Shown: in pieces, positions 35,233 through 42,887 of the stretch
How the letters are laid out: the number at the start of each line of letters is the position of its first letter
Numbering within the stretch: position 1 is the first letter of the stretch
Assembly (NCBI RefSeq): GCF_050946405.1
Contig: NZ_JBMNUS010000001.1
Location: forward strand, 62,001-126,000
DNA from: Pseudochelatococcus sp050946405
GTDB taxonomy: Bacteria > Pseudomonadota > Alphaproteobacteria > Rhizobiales > Beijerinckiaceae
Reading direction: 5' to 3'
DNA length: 64,000 nucleotides
Program-made: the position numbers and the translations under genes
Notes under the pieces: model-generated
What the model was told of the DNA's origin: nothing
What the model saw: the letters and a program-made list of their open reading frames with translations, nothing else
The model's database searches: none

Positions 35233-38200
35233 TCAGGCCCGCCGCGCCTCTCGCGCCTGTAGCCGCGCCGTTCGCCGGGCGGCGCGCCACGCGGCGATGT
35301 TGGCGATCCCCATCAGGGCCGCCGGCGTCACCACCAGCGTCAGGATCGTGGCGAAGCCCAGACCGAACACGATGGCGGTGGCGAGATGCGTCCACCACTG
35401 CGTCGATGGCGCGCCGATGTCGACCGTGCGGGCCACGAAATCGAGGTTGATGCCGAAGGCGATCGCCAGCACGCCGAGCAGCGCCGTCACCGCCGTCAGC
35501 ACCACGGGCCGGGCGCGCTCGCGGCATGTCTCCAGAATGGCGTCATAGGCCGCCACCCCCTCGCGCCGCAGCCGGTCGTAGGTGTCGATGAGCACGATGT
35601 TGTTGTTCACGATCACCCCGGCGTTGGCGATGATGCCGATGCCGGTCATCACGACGCCGAACGCCTGCCCCATCACCATCAGGCCGATGAGCACGCCGAT
35701 CGTCGACAGCACGACGGCGGTGAGCACCAGAAACACGCTGGTGAAGCTGTTGAACTGCGCCAGCAACACGGCGAAGATCAGGAACATCGCTGCGCCGAAG
35801 GCGCTGACCAGAAAGGCGCCGGCCTTCTCGCGCTCCTCGTCCTCGCCCTTCAGGCGAAAGGTGATGCCCGGCGGCAGGTCCATCGCCGCCATCTCTTCCA
35901 TGACGGCCTGCTGCACCAGCGCCGTCTGCACGCCTTCGGCGACATTGGCGGTGACGTTGACGATGCGCCGGCCGTCGACGCGGTTGATCAGCCCGACGCG
36001 CCGCTCCGGGGTGCGCTCGACGAAGTTGCCGGCCGGCACCGCGCCCTGCGCCGTGTTGATGCGCAGGTTGTCCAGCTCGTCGAGGTTGCGGCGGCTTTCG
36101 GGAAACCGCACAAGAATGTCGACCGACTTGTCGGTGTCCGCCGGCCGGTATTCGGACAGCTTGACGCCGTTCGTCACCAACTGCACAGCCGTGCCGACGA
36201 TGAGCGGATTGACGCCGTATTTCGCCGCCTCGGCCTTGTTGACGGCCAGTTTCCAGTCGATGCCCGGCAGCGGCAGGCCGTCGTCGACGTCGCGGGTATC
36301 GGCGCGGGCGCGCAGCAGCCCGGCGGCCTTGCGCGCCGTCTCGAAAATCCGGTCGGGATCGGTGCCCGATATTTCCAGCGTGATCGGCTTGCCGGTGGGC
36401 GGCCCGGCGCGCGGCTCCGTCACCTCGATGATCACGCCGGGAATATCGCCGGTGCGTTCGCGGATCTCCGCCAGAATGACGTGCGCCTTGCGGCGCAGGC
36501 GCCAGTCCACGAACTCGAACTGCACGGTGCCGACCGTATCCTCGGTCACTTCGTCCGAGCCGCGCTGCCCCTCGCCGGCGCGGGCGTAGATGGTCTCCAG
36601 CTCCGGCATGCCGGCGAGGCGCGCCTCGACCTCGCGCACGAGCCCGTCCTTCTCGGTGATCGAGAGATTGCCGCGCGCCCGCACCTGCACCAGCCCGTAT
36701 TCGGGCTCGACGGCGGGAAAGAACTCGACGCCGTTGCCGTATTTGCCATAGGCGTCGATGACGCCGACGAGCAGCGCCACGGCAAGGGCGAGTGTGACGC
36801 CGGGATGATGCAGCGCCAGCCGCACGACGCGCATGTAGAGACCGCGGTCCTCCATGCGCTCGTCCTGGATATGGGTGGGCGCGCCGAGCATGGCGCCGAG
36901 CGTCGGCGTGAAGAACAGCGCCACCACGAGCGAGGCCGACAGCGTGGCGATGAGCGTGAGCGGCAGATATTTCATGAACTCGCCGACGACGCCCGGCCAG
37001 AACATCAGCGGCGAGAAGGCGGCAATGCGGGTCAGCGTCGCCGCGATCACCGGCCCGGCCATGCGCCTTGCCGCCAGCGAATAGGCGGCCTTCGGCGGCA
37101 TGCCCTCCACCATGCGCCGCTCGGCGAATTCCGACACGATGATCGCGTCGTCGACCAGCATGCCCACCGCGAGGATGAGCGAGAACAGCACCACGATGTT
37201 GACCGTGAGCCCGGCCAGATGCAGCCCGAGGATGCCGGCGAGGAACGACGCCGGAATGGCGATGCCGATGAAGACGGAAGCCCGCCCGCCGAGCGCCAGC
37301 AGCATGATGATGATGACGAGCAGCACCGCCGTGATCACGCTGTTCTGCAACTCGTGCAGCATCGACCGGATTTCGGTGGACTTGTCCTGCGTGAACGCCA
37401 CCTGCACGGTGTCCGGCCAGGTCTTTTGCAGCGTCGAGACGACCTCCTTCACCGCATCCACGGTCTCGATCAGGTTCGCGCCGGTGCGCTTGACCACCTC
37501 GATCGCGATGGCGGAGCTGCCGTTGATGCGCGTGATGGATGTCGGGTCCTTGAAGGTGGGGCGCACTTCGGCGATATCGCCCAGCGTCACCGACGCGGAG
37601 CGCGAGGCCGCGACCGGAAAGCTGAAGATATCCTCCGGCCGCTCGATGAGCGAGGGCACCTTGACGGCGAAGCGCCCCGCCGCGCCCTCCAGCGCGCCGG
37701 CGGCGACGAGGCTGTTGCCGGCGGCGAAGGATTGCGTGAGATCGTTGAGGGAGATGCCGTAGCTGCGCATCAGCATCGGCTCGGCGATGATTTCCACCGC
37801 CTCGTCCCGCGCCCCGCGCAGATCCGCCGAGAGCACGCCGGGAATCTGCTCGACGGCGGTCTGCGTGTCGCGCGCCAGCCGCAGCAGCGTGCGCTCCGGC
37901 ACGTCGCCGCCCAGCGTCACCACGATCACCGGAAACAGCGACAGGTTGACCTCGTGCACCTGCGGCTCGTCGGCGTCGCGCGGCAGGTCGCTGCGCGCGG
38001 TGTCGACCTTGGCGCGCACATCGGCCATCGCCACGTCGGAATCGAAGCCGGCCTCGAACTCAGCCAGCACGAAGCCGCCGCCCTCGAAGGCGGACGAGCG
38101 CATCTCCTTGAGGTTGTTGACCGTCTTGATCTGGGTTTCCAGCGGCCGCAGGATGAGGCGTTCCGAATCTTCCGGGCTGATGCCGCGCTGCGTCACGCTG

Positions 38201-38343
38201 ACATAGACGATCGGCACCTTCACGTCCGGTTCCGCCTCCTTGGGAATGGAGATGTAGGACATCGCGCCCGCGATCAGCAGGAACACGAGGACCGCGAGCG
38301 TCAGGCGCGCGTGGGAGATGGCGTAGTCGACAGGGCCGGCCAT
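35233..38343 (-). CDS. RND efflux permease (AcrB/CzcA-type superfamily)
   Basis: A 1036-residue inner-membrane proton-driven exporter. It has the RND layout of two repeats of six helices with large periplasmic loops. The first helix block shows LAVGMLVDDAIIVSEFAERR, with the Asp pair of the proton relay (LVDD), and the second half shows GIGIIANAGVIVNNNIVLID. Substrate cannot be read from the sequence; the family branch resembles multidrug rather than metal exporters. It lies 4 bases downstream of the membrane-fusion protein gene; no outer-membrane factor gene is present. Confidence 0.95.
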   Translation of the reverse strand: MAGPVDYAISHARLTLAVLVFLLIAGAMSYISIPKEAEPDVKVPIVYVSVTQRGISPEDSERLILRPLETQIKTVNNLKEMRSSAFEGGGFVLAEFEAGFDSDVAMADVRAKVDTARSDLPRDADEPQVHEVNLSLFPVIVVTLGGDVPERTLLRLARDTQTAVEQIPGVLSADLRGARDEAVEIIAEPMLMRSYGISLNDLTQSFAAGNSLVAAGALEGAAGRFAVKVPSLIERPEDIFSFPVAASRSASVTLGDIAEVRPTFKDPTSITRINGSSAIAIEVVKRTGANLIETVDAVKEVVSTLQKTWPDTVQVAFTQDKSTEIRSMLHELQNSVITAVLLVIIIMLLALGGRASVFIGIAIPASFLAGILGLHLAGLTVNIVVLFSLILAVGMLVDDAIIVSEFAERRMVEGMPPKAAYSLAARRMAGPVIAATLTRIAAFSPLMFWPGVVGEFMKYLPLTLIATLSASLVVALFFTPTLGAMLGAPTHIQDERMEDRGLYMRVVRLALHHPGVTLALAVALLVGVIDAYGKYGNGVEFFPAVEPEYGLVQVRARGNLSITEKDGLVREVEARLAGMPELETIYARAGEGQRGSDEVTEDTVGTVQFEFVDWRLRRKAHVILAEIRERTGDIPGVIIEVTEPRAGPPTGKPITLEISGTDPDRIFETARKAAGLLRARADTRDVDDGLPLPGIDWKLAVNKAEAAKYGVNPLIVGTAVQLVTNGVKLSEYRPADTDKSVDILVRFPESRRNLDELDNLRINTAQGAVPAGNFVERTPERRVGLINRVDGRRIVNVTANVAEGVQTALVQQAVMEEMAAMDLPPGITFRLKGEDEEREKAGAFLVSAFGAAMFLIFAVLLAQFNSFTSVFLVLTAVVLSTIGVLIGLMVMGQAFGVVMTGIGIIANAGVIVNNNIVLIDTYDRLRREGVAAYDAILETCRERARPVVLTAVTALLGVLAIAFGINLDFVARTVDIGAPSTQWWTHLATAIVFGLGFATILTLVVTPAALMGIANIAAWRAARRTARLQAREARRA

Positions 38344-38347
38344 GATC

Positions 38348-39427
38348 TCAGCTCCCGCGCGAAACGTGCGTGACAGGCTCGACCTTCTGGCCTTCCGCGA
38401 CGAAATCCTGCCCCTGCACGATCACGCTGACGGACGAGGCGAGGCCCGTCACCCAGACGCGCTCCATCCCGTCCTCCGCGAGCCTCACCGGCGCGAAACC
38501 GACGATGCCGTCGCCGTCGACGATCCGCAAACCCAGCTCGCCGCGCGCCGAGAAAACGAGCGCCGAACGCGGCACGGAGGCCGCCTGGACACGCGCGAGC
38601 GTCAGCGTCACCTCGCAGGTGATGCCGTCGGGGATCGGCGCGCCGTCCGCCTCGAGCTCCACGTCGACGCGATAGGTGCGCGTCTGCGGGCTGGCGACGG
38701 CGGAGACGAAACGCACCCGCCCCCGCGCCGCGCCGCCGTTCGCCAGCGCCACGTCGGCCGCATCGCCCACACGCACGCCGCCGAGTTCGCGCTCGGCGAT
38801 CTCCACCACCGCCAGCATCGGCTCCAGCGCCACGACTTCCGCGATGGGAGAGCCTACCTGCAATGCCTGCCCCTCGCGCACATGCAGCACGTTGACGACG
38901 CCGTCGAAGGGCGCGCGGATGACGTTGCGGTCGCGCTCGGCCTCGGCCTGCGCATAAGCCGCCTCGGCGGCGCTCAGCTCCGCCTCCAGCACCGGCTTTT
39001 GCAGGGCCGGCAGATTGCCGGTCTCGATCAGCCGCAGCCGCGCCTTCAGCTCCGCGCGCCGCTGCTCCAGCCGCGCCTTCGCCTGCCCGACCAGCGCCTC
39101 GCGCGCCTCGTCGGAGAGCACCGCCATCTCCTCGCCCTGCCGCACCACCGAGCCGCGGCGAACGGGCAAATTCTCGATGATGCCGTTGGTGCGGGCGACG
39201 ACATCCACCCGCCGGTCGGCCTCGGTGCGGCCCGACAGCACCACCCGCCGCGCGTGATCTTCGTTCGCGACCATCTGGACCGCGACGCGAAACGGCGGTC
39301 GCGCCGCCGCCGCCGCCGGCGCATCGGGCGCACCTGCCGCGGGCTCGTCGCTTCCGATCACGCCCGAACCGATCCACGCCGCGGCGCCGATGACGATGAG
39401 GCCGGCGACAAGCTGGCTTGGCTTCAT
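38348..39427 (-). CDS. RND efflux membrane-fusion (periplasmic adaptor) protein
   Basis: A 359-residue adaptor that bridges the RND pump to an outer-membrane channel. N-terminal membrane anchor (LVAGLIVIGAAAWIGSGVIG), then the lipoyl-like half motifs (RRVDVVARTNGIIENLPVRR and IRAPFDGVVNVLHVREGQAL) around a short coiled-coil hairpin, a beta barrel and a membrane-proximal domain. Its start overlaps the tetR stop by four bases, and the pump gene follows directly, so tetR, adaptor and pump form one operon. Confidence 0.93.
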   Translation of the reverse strand: MKPSQLVAGLIVIGAAAWIGSGVIGSDEPAAGAPDAPAAAAARPPFRVAVQMVANEDHARRVVLSGRTEADRRVDVVARTNGIIENLPVRRGSVVRQGEEMAVLSDEAREALVGQAKARLEQRRAELKARLRLIETGNLPALQKPVLEAELSAAEAAYAQAEAERDRNVIRAPFDGVVNVLHVREGQALQVGSPIAEVVALEPMLAVVEIAERELGGVRVGDAADVALANGGAARGRVRFVSAVASPQTRTYRVDVELEADGAPIPDGITCEVTLTLARVQAASVPRSALVFSARGELGLRIVDGDGIVGFAPVRLAEDGMERVWVTGLASSVSVIVQGQDFVAEGQKVEPVTHVSRGS

Positions 39428-40188
39428 GATGATGGCTCCCGTGAGGAATCGAAACTGCCTGAAACGGCGTCACCGCCCGCGCCCGGCTCCCCCAGGCGCA
39501 GGACGGGCCTGCCGCACAGAAGGCCGCAGACGGCCTGCATGGCGTGGGCGAACTCGGCGTGGGCGAACTCGGCGTGACCGAACTGATCCGCGCCATCCCC
39601 GCCGCGCCGCAGGGCGGAGCGAACGTACAACCCGCTGGTGATGACCATGATGATCTGCGCCGCCGCCACGCAATCGACGTCGGCGGCGATTTCGCCGCGG
39701 GCGCGCGCGTTCTCCAGCAGGGCGGCGAGCGCATCGGCGATCTCCTGCTCGATGGGCCGGTTGATGGCGTCGATCTCGGGATTGCGCGCCGCCTCCGCCC
39801 AGATCTCGACGCACAACGCCGCCTTGGAATGGGCGTCGCCGAGGAAATATTCCTCGCCGAGCCGCGCGAACTGATCCCAGAATGGCAGATCGGGATCGAT
39901 GCGCGCGAAGCGCCGCCTCGCCTCGTCGCGGTCGCGTTCCACAAGCCCCTCGACGATGGCGTTCTTCGACGGAAAATAACGATAGAGATTGCCGGGGCTC
40001 ATGCCGGCCTCCCGTGCGACGAGCTGCATCGTCGTGCGGTGGAAACCGAAGCTGACGAAGCACCTTTCCGCCGCATGCAGAATGAGGTCGCGCCGCTCCG
40101 TGCGTTGGGCGTCGGCCGCCGGCCTGGCCGCGGATAAGACGGAAGGCGATGAAACGGGGGCCGGCGATCCGGCGGCGGAATCGGTCAT
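39424..40188 (-). CDS. TetR-family repressor of the RND efflux operon
   Basis: A 254-residue regulator, first gene of the efflux operon. N-terminal helix-turn-helix at about residues 28-75 (DLILHAAERCFVSFGFHRTT, MSPGNLYRYFPSKNAIVEGL), then a ligand-binding helical domain. It is about 50 residues longer than typical, through a disordered N terminus and a C-terminal tail after a repeat AEFAH-AEFAH. A palindrome 23 bases upstream of the start is a likely operator, giving autorepression. Confidence 0.92.
   Translation of the reverse strand: MTDSAAGSPAPVSSPSVLSAARPAADAQRTERRDLILHAAERCFVSFGFHRTTMQLVAREAGMSPGNLYRYFPSKNAIVEGLVERDRDEARRRFARIDPDLPFWDQFARLGEEYFLGDAHSKAALCVEIWAEAARNPEIDAINRPIEQEIADALAALLENARARGEIAADVDCVAAAQIIMVITSGLYVRSALRRGGDGADQFGHAEFAHAEFAHAMQAVCGLLCGRPVLRLGEPGAGGDAVSGSFDSSREPSS
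39541..39585. repeat. 15-bp tandem repeat within tetR
   Basis: GGCGTGGGCGAACTC occurs at 39541-39555 and 39556-39570, followed by a third, altered copy GGCGTGACCGAACTG at 39571-39585. In frame it encodes repeats of Glu-Phe-Ala-His-Ala (read on the minus strand). It is likely slippage-prone. Confidence 0.9.
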
Positions 40189-40210
40189 CCGGGAAAGAGC
40201 CGCCCTGAGT

Positions 40211-40230
40211 GAGAATGAACGTTCGTTCTC
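40211..40230. promoter_or_regulatory. Probable TetR operator
   Basis: GAGAATGAAC / GTTCGTTCTC is a 20-bp palindrome with one mismatched pair, 23 bases upstream of the tetR start and facing the mrp operon on the other side. Symmetric AATGAAC-type sites are usual for TetR-family repressors. It would control the efflux operon. Confidence 0.7.
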
Positions 40231-40263
40231 ATCCTCATGCGCTACTTCGCGACGTCAGTCAAT

Positions 40264-40302
40264 GTGATTTGCGCCGACGCGATTTGCGTGGATGTGATTT
40301 GC
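40264..40302. repeat. Three GTGATTTGC repeats with 15-bp period
   Basis: GTGATTTGC at 40264, GCGATTTGC at 40279 and GTGATTTGC at 40294 are spaced exactly 15 bases apart, between the tetR operator and the mrpE start. They could be a regulator binding array or a slippage remnant. Confidence 0.6.
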
Positions 40303-40427
40303 CCCCGCACCCGAGATGCCGGCCCGATTTTGAATATTCGATGACAGAAACGTATTCATATGGAGCGGGGATTGATTCCAGACCCGATTAAAGTTAGCTT
40401 TTCATACGCATTGACGGGGCATGGCCC

Positions 40428-40970
40428 ATGAACAACAATATGAAATCGGCATCGAAATCTGTCATGTCAATTGGCGCACCGGCCTTGTTTATATTTCTTC
40501 TTATCTTGTGGGCAGCGCTCAATTCTTCCGCCGGGCCGGTTCTGCTGGCGGCGGGCGGAGCGGCGGCGCTGGCGATCGCGCGGCCGATGTCCGATCCCGC
40601 GTGCTTCCGGTCCGCCCGCGCCTGGCGCGCCGTGCCGGTCGCGCCGGTGGCGCTGCTGCATGTTCTTGCCTGCCTGGGGCTTTCGCTCATGGAGCTGGTG
40701 TGGGCCAACATCGGCCTGCTCCGCCACATCTACGCGCGCCGCATCGACATTCGCCCCGACCTCGTCCGTGTCGATATCCGCCTGACGTCGCCGCCCGGCC
40801 GGCTCGCGCTCGCCAATGCCGTCACTCTCGCACCGGGTGCGCTGGTCCTCGGGCTCGACGGCGAGGCGCTTCACGTTCACCGGCTCGATGCGCATGCAGA
40901 TGCGGACGGAGAAGCGATGCGGCGACGCATACGCCGCTTCGAGAAACGTCTGGAGGCGGCTTTTGGCTGA
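40428..40970 (+). CDS. mrpE: Cation/proton antiporter subunit E (MrpE/MnhE)
   Basis: A 180-residue MnhE-type subunit: hydrophobic N-terminal half (about 15-55 and 70-100, with WANIGLLRHIYARRIDIRPD) and a C-terminal soluble part with the family stretch ANAVTLAPGALVLGLDGEAL. First gene of a seven-gene run of Mrp/Mbh-type subunits that exchange Na+ or other cations for protons. The last 8 bases overlap mrpF. Confidence 0.9.
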   Translation: MNNNMKSASKSVMSIGAPALFIFLLILWAALNSSAGPVLLAAGGAAALAIARPMSDPACFRSARAWRAVPVAPVALLHVLACLGLSLMELVWANIGLLRHIYARRIDIRPDLVRVDIRLTSPPGRLALANAVTLAPGALVLGLDGEALHVHRLDAHADADGEAMRRRIRRFEKRLEAAFG

Positions 40971-41223
40971 CATCCCGTCCACACTCTCCGGTCTGCTGAT
41001 CTTTTCCGGCGCGGTGCTTGCCCTCGCCCGGCTCGTGATCGGCCGCACGATCATCGACCGCGCCGCCGCCGTGGCCGTGCTGACCGCGACGGCGATCGCG
41101 GCCATCGCATTTTACGCGCATCTCTCCGGCCGCTTCGTCTATCTCGACGTCGCGCTCGTCTGCGGTCTGTTCGGGTTTCTGCTTGTGCCCGCGATCGCGC
41201 GCCATCTGGAGCGGGGAATGTAA
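40963..41223 (+). CDS. mrpF: Cation/proton antiporter subunit F (MrpF/MnhF)
   Basis: An 86-residue protein of three membrane helices with the family pattern RTIIDRAAAVAVLTATAIAA and VYLDVALVCGLFGFLLVPAI. The start is a TTG at 40963, with GGAGG at 40952-40956 six bases before it; no ATG or GTG gives a comparable fit. Overlaps mrpE by 8 bases. Confidence 0.85.
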   Translation: MADIPSTLSGLLIFSGAVLALARLVIGRTIIDRAAAVAVLTATAIAAIAFYAHLSGRFVYLDVALVCGLFGFLLVPAIARHLERGM

Positions 41224-41224
41224 C

Positions 41225-41467
41225 GTGCTTGACCTGCTCGCTTTTCTCGCGGCGATCGGCGTCGTGACGAGCGCCATCCTGGCGGTGGCGCTGCGCAACG
41301 TGACGGCTGCGGCGGTCTGCGCGGGCGTCTGCGGGCTCGCCGCCTCGATCATGTATCTGCTGCTGGCCGCGCCCGACGCCGCAATGGCGGAAGCGGCGAT
41401 CGGCGCGGGGCTGACGACAGTCGTCCTGCTGTACGCCATCCACAAGACCGGCGCGGGAAGGACCTGA
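41225..41467 (+). CDS. DUF4040/MbhD-like antiporter subunit
   Basis: An 80-residue, three-helix membrane protein with the MbhD/DUF4040 signature AAPDAAMAEAAIGAGLTTVV. In classical Mrp this domain is the C-terminal part of MrpA; here it is a separate gene, as in membrane-bound hydrogenase (Mbh) type complexes. The GTG at 41225 follows the mrpF stop by one base; the neighbour mrpG starts 3 bases downstream. Confidence 0.8.
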   Translation: MLDLLAFLAAIGVVTSAILAVALRNVTAAAVCAGVCGLAASIMYLLLAAPDAAMAEAAIGAGLTTVVLLYAIHKTGAGRT

Positions 41468-41470
41468 GCC

Positions 41471-41803
41471 ATGCATCAGGAGGCGGTGACGGGCTTTCTG
41501 GGCGACCTTGCCGTTCTTGCCGGCGCGTTCCTCCTGTTTTCCGCCGGGCTCGGCGTGCTGCGCATGCCCGATCCCTTCACCCGCATCCAGGCGGGCGCCA
41601 AGACAGCGACGCTCGGCAGCCTGCTGGTGATGGCGGGGATCGGCCTCCATCATCCTGCCTGGGCGTTGAAGCTTGCGGTCGTCGCGGGGCTGGTGTTCAC
41701 GGCGTTTCCCTTGTCGGCGCATGTCATCGCCCGCGCCGCCCATCGCATCGGCACGCCGATGAAGCGCGCCGGCGGGGCGGACGAAACCGGCCGCGACGCC
41801 TGA
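41471..41803 (+). CDS. mrpG: Cation/proton antiporter subunit G (MrpG/MnhG)
   Basis: A 110-residue, three-helix subunit with the MnhG signature LGVLRMPDPFTRIQAGAKTA followed by TLGSLL. A CAGGAGG-like site overlaps the first codons' upstream region. Sits between the DUF4040 gene and the MbhE-MnhB fusion; exact role in the complex is structural. Confidence 0.9.
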   Translation: MHQEAVTGFLGDLAVLAGAFLLFSAGLGVLRMPDPFTRIQAGAKTATLGSLLVMAGIGLHHPAWALKLAVVAGLVFTAFPLSAHVIARAAHRIGTPMKRAGGADETGRDA

Positions 41804-41819
41804 CCATGGAAGGCCGGAC

Positions 41820-42506
41820 ATGAGACGCCATATCTTCAACGCCCTCGCCGTCGCAGCGCTCGGCCTGATCTTCGCCGCCGTCGTGGCGGACTACGGCGAA
41901 CGCCGGTTCCTGCGTCCGCTGGCGGAATTCTACGTGACGCGAACGTCCGTCGAACTCGGATCGCCGAACGTGGTGAGCGGCATTCTCGCCGTCTGGCGCG
42001 GCATCGACACGCTCGCCGCCGCCGCAGGGCTCTTCACCGTCATCCTGCTTATGGCCGCGAACGGCGCGGAACCGCCGCCGCGCGCGGCGTCCGCTTCTCC
42101 CGAGCCGCCGGCGGGCGAGATCGCGGAAACCGGCGCGGCGCTGCTGTTGCCGCCGCTCCTGCTCTTCGCGGCCTATGTGGCGTCGAGCGGCCACCTGTCC
42201 GCGGGCGGCGGCTTTCAGGCCGGAGCCATCGCCGCCGCCGGCATCGCGCTGCTCGTGCCGGCACGTCCGCAAGCCGCGCTGCCCGCCGGCGCGCTCGCGA
42301 TCGCGGCCTCGCTCGCCGGTGCAGCCTGCGTCGTGTCGGGATTGTCCGGCGTGCTTTTCGCCGGCGGAATTCTCGATGCCCGGCTATCGTCGAAGAGCGG
42401 GCTCGGGGCGTTCCTGAGCGCCGGCGCGATTCCGGTCTTCTCCATTCTGCTCGCCGTCGGGACGGGCGCGGCGCTGTCAGCCGTCATCGACCGCTTCCGC
42501 ACCTGA
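41820..42506 (+). CDS. mrpB: MbhE-MnhB fused antiporter subunit
   Basis: A 228-residue protein with two parts. Residues about 1-80 resemble MbhE (VELGSPNVVSGILAVWRGID, then TLAAAAGLFTVI), which in classical Mrp is part of MrpA. Residues about 100-225 are an MnhB/MrpB domain with the hallmark SSGHLSAGGGFQAGAIAAAG. In Mbh complexes these are two genes (mbhE, mbhF); here they are one chain. Lies 12 bases upstream of mrpC. Confidence 0.85.
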   Translation: MRRHIFNALAVAALGLIFAAVVADYGERRFLRPLAEFYVTRTSVELGSPNVVSGILAVWRGIDTLAAAAGLFTVILLMAANGAEPPPRAASASPEPPAGEIAETGAALLLPPLLLFAAYVASSGHLSAGGGFQAGAIAAAGIALLVPARPQAALPAGALAIAASLAGAACVVSGLSGVLFAGGILDARLSSKSGLGAFLSAGAIPVFSILLAVGTGAALSAVIDRFRT

Positions 42507-42518
42507 GGAGATTTCGCG

Positions 42519-42887
42519 ATGAGCCCGCCGGTTTCACAACTCGCCCTCACGACCGGGCTTGCACTCGCGCTCATCGGCCTGTGGGGGCTGCTGTCGCACC
42601 GGCATATCCTGCGCATGATCATCGGCTTCTCGCTGCTGGGCACCGGCATCCGCCTCGCGCTCGTCGCCACCGGCTACGTCACCGGCGCGACCGCTCCCAT
42701 TCTCGACGAGGCGCTGGGGCCGGGCGAGGCGGCGGTCGACGCGGTCGACGCGCTGCCTTCCGCGCTGGCGATAACGGCCGCCGTTCTCGGCTTCTCCGTC
42801 ACCGCCGTCATGCTCGCCTTCGCCATCAGGCTGTATCGGGCGCGGGGTACGCTCTCCATCGACGCCTTCACGGAGTCGAAGTGGTGA
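42519..42887 (+). CDS. mrpC: Cation/proton antiporter subunit C (MrpC/MnhC, NuoK-like)
   Basis: A 122-residue, three-helix NuoK-like subunit: ALTTGLALALIGLWGLLSHR, LRMIIGFSLLGTGIRLALVA and DALPSALAITAAVLGFSVTA are the three family helices. Ends in GTGA overlap with the long antiporter gene. Confidence 0.92.
   Translation: MSPPVSQLALTTGLALALIGLWGLLSHRHILRMIIGFSLLGTGIRLALVATGYVTGATAPILDEALGPGEAAVDAVDALPSALAITAAVLGFSVTAVMLAFAIRLYRARGTLSIDAFTESKW

Noticed and set aside
35386..38373. A 995-codon plus-strand open frame opposite the RND pump gene
   Set aside because: Composition is Arg/His/Asp-rich with no domain; the opposite strand encodes a full RND permease. A GC-rich antisense artefact.
39541..39585. 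Tandem repeat in tetR as a frameshifting contingency locus
   Set aside because: The unit is 15 bp, so copy changes keep the frame; it can alter length but not switch the gene off.
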